A DNA stretch of 5,159 nt from the NCBI GenBank assembly GCA_023391175.1, contig JAEWBL010000226.1:1-5159 (forward strand), written 5' to 3'. Below, in pieces: positions 1 through 5,159 of the stretch. The translations under genes and the position numbers were made by a program. The notes under the pieces were generated by a model. That model was not told the origin of the DNA. It searched no databases and saw only the letters and a program-made list of their open reading frames with translations. This DNA is from Pseudomonadota bacterium. Lineage in GTDB: Bacteria; Pseudomonadota; Alphaproteobacteria; Rhizobiales; Xanthobacteraceae. The number at the start of each line of letters is the position of its first letter. Position 1 is the first letter of the stretch.

Positions 1-2
1 CG

Positions 3-734
3 GCGGAGCTGGCGCGCAACGCGGCGGAGATCGTCGAGGCAGGGTCCGCGCTCATCCACATCCATGTACGCGACACCGAGGGCCGCCATCTCTTGGATGC
101 GGATGCCTATCGCGCGGCCACCGCCGCCATTCGCCGGGAGGTGGGCGACCGGCTGGTCGTGCAGGCCACCTCGGAAGCGGCCGGGCGCTACACCGCGCCG
201 GAGCAGATTGCGGTGGTGCGCGCCCTGCGGCCGGAGGCGGTCTCCCTCGCCTTGCGGGAGATCATCCCCGATGAGGCGCACGAAGCCGCCGCCGCCGACT
301 TCTTCGCCTGGCTGCGGCGCGAGCGCGTCCTGGTGCAGATCATCCTTTATTCGGCGGAAGAGGTGCTGCGCTATCATGCGCTGAAGGGGCGCGGCGTGCT
401 GGGCGAGGGCGAGGATTTCCCCCTCTTCGTGCTCGGCCGCTACACCAGCGGACAGGTGTCGACGCCGGCCGATCTGGTGCCCTTCCTCGCCGCCGGTACG
501 CCGCCCCGGCTGTGGGCCATGTGCGCCTTCGGGCCGAAGGAAAACGCCTGCGCCACCATCGCTGCCGGCCTGGGCGGGCATGTGCGGGTCGGCTTCGAGA
601 ACAATCTCTTCGCGCCGGACGGTACGGTGGCGGAGAACAATGCCGCGCAGGTGCGGCGCGCGGCAGAAGGCGCACGGCTGCTCAACCGCCCGCTCGCCAC
701 CGCCGACACGCTGCGCGGGCTCTACGCGGCCTGA
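3..734 (+). CDS. BKACE family (DUF849) beta-keto acid cleavage enzyme, 5' end outside window
   Basis: The family consists of Zn-dependent enzymes that condense a beta-keto acid with acetyl-CoA and cleave it to acetoacetate plus a new acyl-CoA; the founding member is the lysine-fermentation enzyme Kce. The reading frame is open from the window edge and 243 residues are visible. Near the left end is the family signature HIHVRD (visible residues 19-24), whose two histidines bind Zn. Near the C-terminus is VRVGFENN (195-202), supplying the conserved Arg (196) and the third Zn ligand Glu199. Family members are usually about 270-300 residues with HxH near residue 46, so roughly 25 N-terminal residues are missing only because the window starts inside the gene. 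The residue after the metal Glu is Asn, where Kce has Asp. The natural keto-acid substrate cannot be told from sequence. The family call is firm; substrate and partner genes lie upstream. Confidence 0.93.
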   Translation, partial: AELARNAAEIVEAGSALIHIHVRDTEGRHLLDADAYRAATAAIRREVGDRLVVQATSEAAGRYTAPEQIAVVRALRPEAVSLALREIIPDEAHEAAAADFFAWLRRERVLVQIILYSAEEVLRYHALKGRGVLGEGEDFPLFVLGRYTSGQVSTPADLVPFLAAGTPPRLWAMCAFGPKENACATIAAGLGGHVRVGFENNLFAPDGTVAENNAAQVRRAAEGARLLNRPLATADTLRGLYAA

Positions 735-802
735 GGGCGTTCGCGCCGGACGCAAAGTTGATCTAGAACGGCGGTGCTTCTCCCGCTGGGCGTGCCACCA
801 AC

Positions 803-2248
803 ATGGATGAGTCCACCGTCATCACCTGGGCGCTTTTCGCCGCCCATCTGACCCTCCAGATCATCTTCATCGTCCGCGCACTGCTTCGACCGCACCGCGA
901 GCCGTCCTCGCGCATGGCCTGGGTGCTGGTGATCGCGCTGGCGCCGGTGGTGGGCGTGGTCGCCTACATCCTGTTCGGCGAGGTGAACCTCGGGCGCAAG
1001 GCGGTGGATCAATTGCGCGCGGCGGTGGCGGAGCTGCCGCCGGCCGAGGGCGTCGCCGGTCCTTCCGCGGAAGCGCAGATCGCCGAGCGCCATGTCCCGC
1101 TGTTCCGCGTCGGCCAGTCGGTGAACCATTTCCTGCCGGTGGCCGGAAACCGGGCCGAGCTGCTGCCGGACTCCGCCGCCGCCATCGCCGCCATGGTCAA
1201 GGACATCGATGCGGCCCGCTCGAGCGTCCATGTGCTCTTCTACATCTGGCTCGATGATGCGAGCGGGCGCTCCGTGATGGAGGCGCTGAAGCGCGCGGCG
1301 GGGCGGGGTGTCGTCTGCCGGGCCATGGCGGATGATCTCGGCTCTCGCGCGCTCATCCGCTCGCCTCTGTGGCGTGACATGGCGGCGGCGGGGGTGCATC
1401 TCGCGACGGCCCTGCCCATCGGCAACCCGCTGCTGCGCCCGTTCAAGGGGCGCATCGACATGCGCAACCACCGCAAGATCGTGGTGATCGACAACCGCAT
1501 CACCTATTGCGGCAGCCAGAACTGCGCCGATGCCGCCTTCGCCGTGAAGGCGAAGTTCGCCCCCTGGGTGGATGTGATGGCCCGCTTCGAGGGGCCCGTG
1601 GTGCGGCAGAACCAGCATCTTTTCGCCAGCAACTGGATGGCGCAGGTGGAGGAAGACCTCGCTCCCCTCTTCACCGAGCCCCTGCCGCCGCCGCAGCACG
1701 GCTTCGTGGCGCAGGTGATCGGCACCGGCGCCGGGGTGCGCTACTCGGCCATGCCGGAGACCTTCGTCGCCTTGATGAACGCGGCCCGGCGCGAACTCGT
1801 CATCACGACACCCTATTACGTGCCGGACGAGCCCCTGCAGGCTGCGCTCTGCTCCGCCGCCCGGCGCGGGGTGGCCACCACCATCGTGTTCCCGAAGCGC
1901 AACGACAGCTGGATCGTCGCCGCCGCCAGCCGCAGCTATTACAGCGAGCTGCTGGAAGCGGGCGTGGAGATCCGCGAATATGTCGGCGGCCTGCTGCACG
2001 CCAAGACGCTGACCCTCGACGGCGAGATCACGCTGATCGGCTCCGCCAACATCGACCGCCGCAGCTTCGAGCTGAATGCGGAGAACAACATCCTCCTCTG
2101 CGACGGCGCCTTCACCCACGCCATGCGGGCGCGCCAGCAGGTGTTCCTCGATGCCGCGACGCCGGTGACGCAGGACGACGCCGACGCCTTCAGCGCGCCG
2201 CGCCGCCTGTGGAACAACACCATCGCGATGCTTGGACCGGTGCTCTAG
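803..2248 (+). CDS. cls: Cardiolipin synthase (PLD superfamily, ClsA-like)
   Basis: This membrane enzyme joins two phosphatidylglycerol molecules into cardiolipin plus glycerol. The protein is 481 residues, the usual size for ClsA-type synthases. Two hydrophobic segments (about residues 6-27 and 38-58) form the PLDc_N anchor, ending in the family-typical YILFGE (55-60). Two phospholipase-D catalytic motifs follow: HxKxxxxD at H223/K225/D230, then GSQN, and a second at H399/K401/D406, followed by GSANIDRRSFELN. All catalytic residues are present, so it should be active. The ATG at 803 is chosen because it puts the first membrane helix right at the N-terminus and no in-frame start lies just upstream. 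No convincing Shine-Dalgarno sequence precedes it. It begins 68 bp after the BKACE stop; it could be co-transcribed with it or have its own promoter, which I cannot identify. Its 3' end faces the convergent marR gene. Confidence 0.95.
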   Translation: MDESTVITWALFAAHLTLQIIFIVRALLRPHREPSSRMAWVLVIALAPVVGVVAYILFGEVNLGRKAVDQLRAAVAELPPAEGVAGPSAEAQIAERHVPLFRVGQSVNHFLPVAGNRAELLPDSAAAIAAMVKDIDAARSSVHVLFYIWLDDASGRSVMEALKRAAGRGVVCRAMADDLGSRALIRSPLWRDMAAAGVHLATALPIGNPLLRPFKGRIDMRNHRKIVVIDNRITYCGSQNCADAAFAVKAKFAPWVDVMARFEGPVVRQNQHLFASNWMAQVEEDLAPLFTEPLPPPQHGFVAQVIGTGAGVRYSAMPETFVALMNAARRELVITTPYYVPDEPLQAALCSAARRGVATTIVFPKRNDSWIVAAASRSYYSELLEAGVEIREYVGGLLHAKTLTLDGEITLIGSANIDRRSFELNAENNILLCDGAFTHAMRARQQVFLDAATPVTQDDADAFSAPRRLWNNTIAMLGPVL

Positions 2249-2287
2249 CCGCCTCCCCGATTACGCGCCGCCCACTTTTTAGGCGGC
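2248..2287. terminator. Possible bidirectional hairpin between convergent cls and marR
   Basis: GCCGCC (2267-2272) pairs perfectly with GGCGGC (2282-2287) around a 9-nt loop that contains a run of five T. A second upstream copy, GCCGCCT (2248-2254), can pair with AGGCGGC (2281-2287) with 7 bp, so two mutually exclusive hairpins share one right arm. The position, directly after the cls stop and just before the marR stop, suits a shared terminator. However, the T-run is in the loop rather than after the stem, so this is not a classical intrinsic terminator. Confidence 0.3.
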
Positions 2288-2298
2288 CGCGGACGAAA

Positions 2299-2817
2299 TC
2301 ACAGCAGGTCGGACGACGCCTGCCGCCCGCCATGGGCCGCGACGATTTTCTTCATGGCCTCAATGAATTGCCGGCGCTCCTCGGGCGCGAGCATCTCCAC
2401 CGTCACCGCATGGGCGCGGCGCGCGGCGGCCTCCATCTCCTCCAGCATGCGACGGCCCTCATCGGTCAGCGAGCAGCTTTGCGAGCGCCGATCCGTGGCC
2501 GAGGTGCCGCGCCGCACCAGGCCCCGCGCCTCAAGGCGCTTCAAGGCTCCGGTGGTGGTGGTGCGGTCCAGCGCGACGATGCGCGAGAGGGTGGTCTGGT
2601 CCGCCTCCTCACGCCCCGCCAGCGCCGACAGGAGGCTGTACTGCACGGGCGTTACGCCGAACGGGGCACACAGCTCAGAAAACAGGCTGACGTGGATCTG
2701 GTGCACCCGTCTCGCAAGGAAGCCGGGGCGGTCGGACAGCGGCCATTCCGCATCGGCGACGACCTCGGGTTCAACGTTGGAGCCCTTTGAATCTTTACGC
2801 GATCTCGTCACGACCAT
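2299..2817 (-). CDS. MarR-family winged helix-turn-helix transcriptional regulator
   Basis: This is a dimeric DNA-binding regulator of the MarR type, usually a repressor released by a small aromatic or phenolic ligand. The protein is 172 residues from the ATG at 2817. About 30 N-terminal residues precede the fold; the first dimerisation helix is around 31-52, and the core HTH spans about 56-103 (TPVQYSLLSAL, then the recognition helix region DRTTTTGALKRLEARGLVRR, 84-103). The wing is at 104-116 with the characteristic DRR (109-111), followed by LTDEGRRML (117-125) and a C-terminal dimerisation helix. The gene is divergent from the amidohydrolase operon, the classic arrangement for a regulator controlling its neighbour and itself. 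The purine-rich AGAGGGG (2824-2818) abuts the ATG but is well placed (GAGG, 8-nt gap) for the GTG at codon 3 (2811-2809), so the true protein may be 170 residues. Two cysteines (50, 115) exist; a redox role is not supported. The ligand is unknown. Confidence 0.94.
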   Translation of the reverse strand: MVVTRSRKDSKGSNVEPEVVADAEWPLSDRPGFLARRVHQIHVSLFSELCAPFGVTPVQYSLLSALAGREEADQTTLSRIVALDRTTTTGALKRLEARGLVRRGTSATDRRSQSCSLTDEGRRMLEEMEAAARRAHAVTVEMLAPEERRQFIEAMKKIVAAHGGRQASSDLL

Positions 2818-2824
2818 CCCCTCT
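2818..2824 (-). promoter_or_regulatory. Ribosome binding site of marR, suggesting a GTG start
   Basis: Read on the minus strand, AGAGGGG directly precedes ATG-GTC-GTG. From the GAGG core the gap is 2 nt to the ATG but 8 nt to the in-frame GTG at 2811-2809. Normal spacing therefore favours the GTG, shortening the protein by two residues. The call rests on spacing only. Confidence 0.5.
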
Positions 2825-2849
2825 GGCGCCCGGCGCCGATCTCGAAAAA

Positions 2850-2863
2850 TTGATCCAAATCAA
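2850..2863. promoter_or_regulatory. Inverted repeat TTGAT-N4-ATCAA, candidate MarR operator
   Basis: TTGAT (2850-2854) and ATCAA (2859-2863) are perfect inverted 5-mers separated by CCAA, in an AT-rich patch of otherwise GC-rich DNA. TTGA...TCAA half-sites recur in MarR-family operators. It lies between the divergent marR and amidohydrolase genes, just upstream of the predicted -24 element. Binding by the adjacent regulator is inferred. Confidence 0.5.
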
Positions 2864-2885
2864 AACTGGCACGCCCCCTGCATTT
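2862..2885 (+). promoter_or_regulatory. Sigma-54 (-24/-12) promoter of the amidohydrolase operon
   Basis: The sequence TGGCACG (2867-2873)-N4-CTGCA (2878-2882) matches the RpoN consensus TGGCACG-N4-TTGCW except for one T-to-C change. The flanks also fit the extended consensus: AAAAC before it for mrNrY, and a T in the final w position. The GG (2868-2869) and GC (2880-2881) are separated by exactly 10 nt, as required. This predicts a transcription start near 2893 and a leader of about 64 nt before the ATG at 2957. Sigma-54 promoters need an activator ATPase; no clear enhancer site or activator gene is visible in the window. Dependence on nitrogen status is an inference. Confidence 0.65.
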
Positions 2886-2894
2886 GAAAAATGC
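2880..2894. promoter_or_regulatory. Inverted repeat GCATTT-GAA-AAATGC over the -12 element and transcription start
   Basis: The perfect 6-bp arms GCATTT (2880-2885) and AAATGC (2889-2894) flank a GAA spacer. The repeat covers the GC of the predicted -12 element and the predicted +1 (about 2893), an ideal repressor position. It is an alternative or second operator for the divergent MarR protein. Confidence 0.45.
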
Positions 2895-2905
2895 GACGTA
2901 TGCTT

Positions 2906-2921
2906 CGCTTTTCCACAAGCG
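2906..2921. repeat. Inverted repeat CGCTT-N6-AAGCG in the leader
   Basis: CGCTT (2906-2910) and AAGCG (2917-2921) are perfect inverted 5-mers around TTCCAC. The repeat lies about 36-51 nt upstream of the amidohydrolase ATG, downstream of the predicted start site. It could be a small RNA hairpin or a further operator; at 5 bp it could also be chance. Confidence 0.25.
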
Positions 2922-2945
2922 GTCCCAACGACCGCACGCAGGAAC

Positions 2946-2950
2946 GGAGA
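2946..2950 (+). promoter_or_regulatory. Ribosome binding site deciding the amidohydrolase start
   Basis: GGAGA lies 6 nt before the ATG at 2957. An in-frame ATG exists at 2891 but would be at or upstream of the predicted sigma-54 transcription start and would add an atypical Arg-rich, low-similarity N-terminus. The start at 2957 is therefore preferred. Confidence 0.75.
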
Positions 2951-2956
2951 CCCCTG

Positions 2957-4234
2957 ATGGCTGAACCCGCCGGCTACGATATCCTCCTCAAGGGCGGACA
3001 TGTCATCTGCCCTGCCAACGGCATCGACGGCATCCGCGACGTGGCCGTCCGCGACGGACGCATCGCCGCCGTGGAGGAGACGATCCTCCCCTCCAGCGCC
3101 ACCGAGACCATCGACGTCTCTGGCAAGCTGGTGCTGCCGGGCATGATCGACACCCACGGCCATATCTACCAGTACGTGACCGGGCGCTTCGGCCTGAACC
3201 CGGATATGGTGGGCGTGCATTCCGGCGTCACCACCGTGATCGACCAGGGCGGCCCCTCCTGCATGACTCTGCCGGGCTTCCGCAAGTTCATCGCCGAACC
3301 GTCCGACACGCGCATCTATGCCTTCCTCTCGGCCTATCTCGTGGGCGGCCTCGAAGGCCATTACTACCCCAACCTCTACAGCCCGGACTGCGTGGACATC
3401 GACGCCACCGTGCGCTCCGCCGTCGCCAACCGCGACCTCGTGCGCGGGATCAAGGGCCATGCGGAGATCGGCGGCTTCGCCCGCTGGGGCATCAAGGTGA
3501 TGGAGATGGCGGCGGAGATCGCCCGCCGGGCCGAAATCCCGCTCTACGTCCATTTCGGAACGCTCTGGGGCTTGCCGGAAAGCGGCGCCAACGGCGAGGA
3601 TGCCGACACGATCCTCGAGCGGGTCATCCCGCTGCTGAAGGAGGGCGATGTGCTGGCCCATCCCTTCACCCGCCATCCCGGCGGCTTCGTGAACCAGAAG
3701 GGCGAAGTGCACCACGTCATCCAGGCGGCCCTCGACCGCGGCCTGAAGGTGGATGTGGGCCACGGCAGCCACTTCTCCTACCGGCTCGCGAAGAAGGCCA
3801 TCGCCGCCGGCGTCGTGCCGCACACGCTGGGCGCCGACATGCACGGCTACAACACCCATGTCCCCGCCCCCGCCGGCACGCCGGAGGAGCACTATGACGA
3901 CGAGAACCACCCCTTCAAGGGGCAGGCCCGCTTCAGCCTCACCCAAGCCATGAGCTCCATGATGGCGCTCGGCCTCTCGCTGGAGCAGGTGGTGCCCATG
4001 GTCACCATCAACCCGGCGAAGATGATCGGCCTCACCGACCGGGTCGGCTCGCTCACCGTGGGCTATGCGGCCGACGTCTCGGTGCTGGACGACCATCGCG
4101 GCCGCTTCCTGCTGCGCGACAACGAAGACACGAAAGTGGTGGCCGAGCGCCTGCTCACCCCCGCCTTCTGCCTGCGCGCCGGCAAGAAGTTCGATGCCGA
4201 CGCCGTCATCCTGCCCCGGGCGGTGGCGGCGTGA
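2957..4234 (+). CDS. Amidohydrolase-superfamily metal-dependent hydrolase, COG3964 type (often mis-annotated dihydroorotase)
   Basis: This is a cytoplasmic TIM-barrel metallohydrolase expected to hydrolyse an amide, ester or cyclic amide bond. It has 425 residues from the SD-supported ATG. An N-terminal beta-sandwich strand region (7-60) leads into LPGMIDTHGH. The full metal set is visible: H67 and H69 (HxH), candidate carboxylated Lys K166 (GIKGH), H199 (YVHFG), H235 (AHPFTRHPGG) and the beta-8 Asp D294 (LGADMHG). The C-terminus returns to the sandwich domain with INPAKMIGL and GSLTVGYAADVSVLD. The pattern GVHSGVTTVIDQGG plus HPGG and VDVGHG places it near COG3964 enzymes such as Atu3266, which act as acyl-ester/amide deacetylases, rather than true dihydroorotases or D-hydantoinases. 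It differs in carrying an extra acidic/His-rich segment after D294. It is first in an operon with an alpha/beta hydrolase and a Mo-hydroxylase, divergent from marR. The substrate is unknown; ring-opening or side-chain deacylation are both possible. Confidence 0.88.
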   Translation: MAEPAGYDILLKGGHVICPANGIDGIRDVAVRDGRIAAVEETILPSSATETIDVSGKLVLPGMIDTHGHIYQYVTGRFGLNPDMVGVHSGVTTVIDQGGPSCMTLPGFRKFIAEPSDTRIYAFLSAYLVGGLEGHYYPNLYSPDCVDIDATVRSAVANRDLVRGIKGHAEIGGFARWGIKVMEMAAEIARRAEIPLYVHFGTLWGLPESGANGEDADTILERVIPLLKEGDVLAHPFTRHPGGFVNQKGEVHHVIQAALDRGLKVDVGHGSHFSYRLAKKAIAAGVVPHTLGADMHGYNTHVPAPAGTPEEHYDDENHPFKGQARFSLTQAMSSMMALGLSLEQVVPMVTINPAKMIGLTDRVGSLTVGYAADVSVLDDHRGRFLLRDNEDTKVVAERLLTPAFCLRAGKKFDADAVILPRAVAA

Positions 4235-5094
4235 GCCCGGCATCCGCAACGGTGCGGCCGGCCCCGCAGGAGGTCTGGGACACCCTGTCCCAGGCCGAGC
4301 GGGATGCGGCCTACAACAACAATGCCGCGGTGAAGGACAGCGCGGCATGGGTGGAGGCGCGCGACAAGGCGGCCCCGCGCTTCCGCGCCGCCACGCCCGG
4401 CCATCTGGACATTCCCTATGGCTCCGGCGCCCGGCAGAAGCTGGACATCTATCCCGGCACGCCGGGCGCGCCCTGCCTCGTCTTCATCCACGGCGGCTAC
4501 TGGCAGCGCAACAGCCGCGAAGTCTTCGCCCATTATGCGGAGGGTCTCCTCGCCCACGGCTGGTCCGTGGCGATGCCCAGCTACACGCTGGCGCCGCAGG
4601 CGCGCCTCGGCGCGATCGTCGCCGAGATGGGCGCAGCCCTCGATCTCATCGCGAAGGACGGCCCTCAGTATGGGCTCACCGGCCCGGTGGTGGTCTCCGG
4701 CTGGTCGGCTGGTGCGCAGCTGGCGGTGATGCAGCTGGACCATCCCGCCGTTGCCGCGGGCCTTGCCATCTCCGGCGTCTATGAGCTGGCGCCGCTGCGC
4801 GACACCTTTCTGAACGCCGCGCTGGACCTGACGGACGCAGAAATCGCCGCCTGCTCGCCGCTGCGCCATGCCCCGTCGCCGAAGCCGCTGGCCATCGCCT
4901 ACGGCACGGCGGAAGTGCCGGCGCTGGTGCATGATTCCCGCGCGCTGGCGGCAAAGCGCGTGGCCGCCCATGCGCCAGGTGCGCTGCTGCCCATCCTCGG
5001 CGCCAACCACTTCTCCATCCTGGACGAGCTGCGCCGCCCCGACGGTCTTCTGGTGCGCGCCGCGCTCGACCTGATGCCGGGAGCCCACGCATGA
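4231..5094 (+). CDS. Alpha/beta hydrolase, arylformamidase (kynurenine formamidase)-like
   Basis: This serine hydrolase is likely to cleave an amide, formamide or ester released earlier in the pathway; a cytoplasmic location is expected (no signal peptide). It has 287 residues from a GTG whose GTGA overlaps the amidohydrolase stop by 4 bp, implying translational coupling. The N-terminal YNNNAAVKDS (28-37) resembles the YN-x-R-x-x-VPD segment of kynurenine-formamidase relatives. The oxyanion motif HGGYW is at 87-91, the nucleophile elbow GWSAG at 157-161 (S159), and the catalytic His is probably H260 (GANHFSIL). The acid is unclear, with E228 or D235 in the GTAEVPALVHDSR segment as candidates. 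The size is normal for the family. No tryptophan-catabolism genes are nearby, so true kynurenine formamidase activity is not supported. Members of this fold also act as deformylases in N-heterocycle pathways (for example N-formylmaleamate deformylase). The family is clear, the substrate not. Confidence 0.88.
   Translation: MSPASATVRPAPQEVWDTLSQAERDAAYNNNAAVKDSAAWVEARDKAAPRFRAATPGHLDIPYGSGARQKLDIYPGTPGAPCLVFIHGGYWQRNSREVFAHYAEGLLAHGWSVAMPSYTLAPQARLGAIVAEMGAALDLIAKDGPQYGLTGPVVVSGWSAGAQLAVMQLDHPAVAAGLAISGVYELAPLRDTFLNAALDLTDAEIAACSPLRHAPSPKPLAIAYGTAEVPALVHDSRALAAKRVAAHAPGALLPILGANHFSILDELRRPDGLLVRAALDLMPGAHA
5079..5083 (+). promoter_or_regulatory. Ribosome binding site for the downstream Mo-hydroxylase gene
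   Basis: GGGAG sits inside the 3' end of the alpha/beta hydrolase gene, 7 nt before the ATG at 5091. It supports that start and coupling through the ATGA overlap. Confidence 0.6.
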
Positions 5095-5159
5095 GCGAGC
5101 CGCGCACCAAAGAGGGCGTCGGGGCCCGCCTTCCCCGCAAGGAAGACGACCGGCTGATG
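5091..5159 (+). CDS. Molybdopterin-dependent xanthine dehydrogenase-family large subunit (CoxL/XdhB-like), N-terminus only
   Basis: Only 23 codons lie in the window. They begin MSEPRTKEGVGARLPRKEDD and end RLM at the edge. The pattern GxGxxLPRKEDxRLL (normally followed by GxGxYxxD) is the hallmark N-terminus of the molybdenum-binding large subunit of the xanthine dehydrogenase / CO dehydrogenase / aldehyde oxidase superfamily, which hydroxylates aldehydes and N-heteroaromatic rings using water. The ATG overlaps the previous stop (ATGA) and has a good SD, so it is the third gene of the operon. Medium FAD-binding and small [2Fe-2S] subunits are expected downstream. CO oxidation cannot be excluded because the active-site loop is outside the window, but the hydrolase neighbours argue for a heterocycle substrate. 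Confidence 0.75.
   Translation, partial: MSEPRTKEGVGARLPRKEDDRLM

Noticed and set aside
736..747. GGCG-TTCG-CGCC hairpin after the BKACE stop as a terminator
   Set aside because: The stem is only 4 bp and no T-run follows; such repeats are frequent in GC-rich DNA.
758..763. TTGATC upstream of cls as a second copy of the TTGAT operator
   Set aside because: The matching ATCAA half-site is absent, so only a 6-base coincidence remains.
722..2119. 465-codon open frame on the minus strand over the cardiolipin synthase gene
   Set aside because: Its product is low-complexity, rich in Arg/His/Gly and without a recognisable fold. It is antisense to a gene with intact catalytic motifs and is explained by high GC content.
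2700..2707. GGTGCACC palindrome inside marR as an NtrC-type enhancer for the sigma-54 promoter
   Set aside because: Its arms are in the wrong order and spacing for an NtrC site, and it is fully explained as coding sequence.
1507..2790. 427-codon plus-strand frame spanning the cls 3' half and the marR locus
   Set aside because: It is out of frame with cls and antisense to marR, and its product is Arg/Ala-rich and non-protein-like.
2891..2956. In-frame upstream ATG extending the amidohydrolase by 22 residues
   Set aside because: It has no ribosome binding site, an atypical Arg-rich extension, and lies at or before the predicted sigma-54 transcription start. The ATG at 2957 has GGAGA at 6 nt.
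2795..4348. 517-codon open frame on the minus strand over the amidohydrolase gene
   Set aside because: It has His/Gly/Val-biased composition without domain motifs and is antisense to a clear amidohydrolase. It is a GC-driven shadow.
4063..5088. 341-codon minus-strand frame over the alpha/beta hydrolase
   Set aside because: Composition is biased and no motifs are present. The opposite strand carries HGGYW and GWSAG in a coherent protein.

Overview
The window is about 5.2 kb of GC-rich, densely coding bacterial DNA. It has short intergenic gaps, 4-bp start/stop overlaps and strong G/C third-position bias. Together with the protein families present, this fits a metabolically versatile alphaproteobacterium (a Hyphomicrobiales/Xanthobacteraceae-like genome is my guess; the sequence alone does not prove it). 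No RNA genes, mobile elements or CRISPR arrays were seen, and no gene-free stretch exceeds 300 bases.

Layout: (1) positions 3-734, plus strand, hold the 3' part of a BKACE/DUF849 beta-keto acid cleavage enzyme whose start lies outside the window. (2) Positions 803-2248, plus strand, hold a complete cardiolipin synthase with two N-terminal membrane segments and both HKD motifs. (3) Positions 2299-2817, minus strand, encode a MarR-family regulator that converges on the cardiolipin synthase gene; a GC-rich hairpin lies between them. (4) From 2957 an operon runs rightward, divergent from marR: a COG3964-type metal-dependent amidohydrolase, an arylformamidase-like alpha/beta hydrolase (GTGA overlap), and the first 23 codons of a molybdopterin-dependent xanthine dehydrogenase-family large subunit (ATGA overlap).

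The most interesting part is the right half. The 139-bp marR/amidohydrolase intergenic region carries a near-consensus sigma-54 (-24/-12) promoter reading toward the amidohydrolase, and three perfect inverted repeats are packed on and around it. A Mo-hydroxylase, a ring- or amide-opening amidohydrolase and an ester/amide hydrolase, translationally coupled and divergent from a MarR regulator, resemble the logic of N-heterocycle degradation pathways (hydroxylate the ring, open it, cleave the acyl or amide product). The substrate is not known from the sequence. The cardiolipin synthase looks like an unrelated housekeeping gene. The BKACE fragment belongs to another, upstream metabolic unit.
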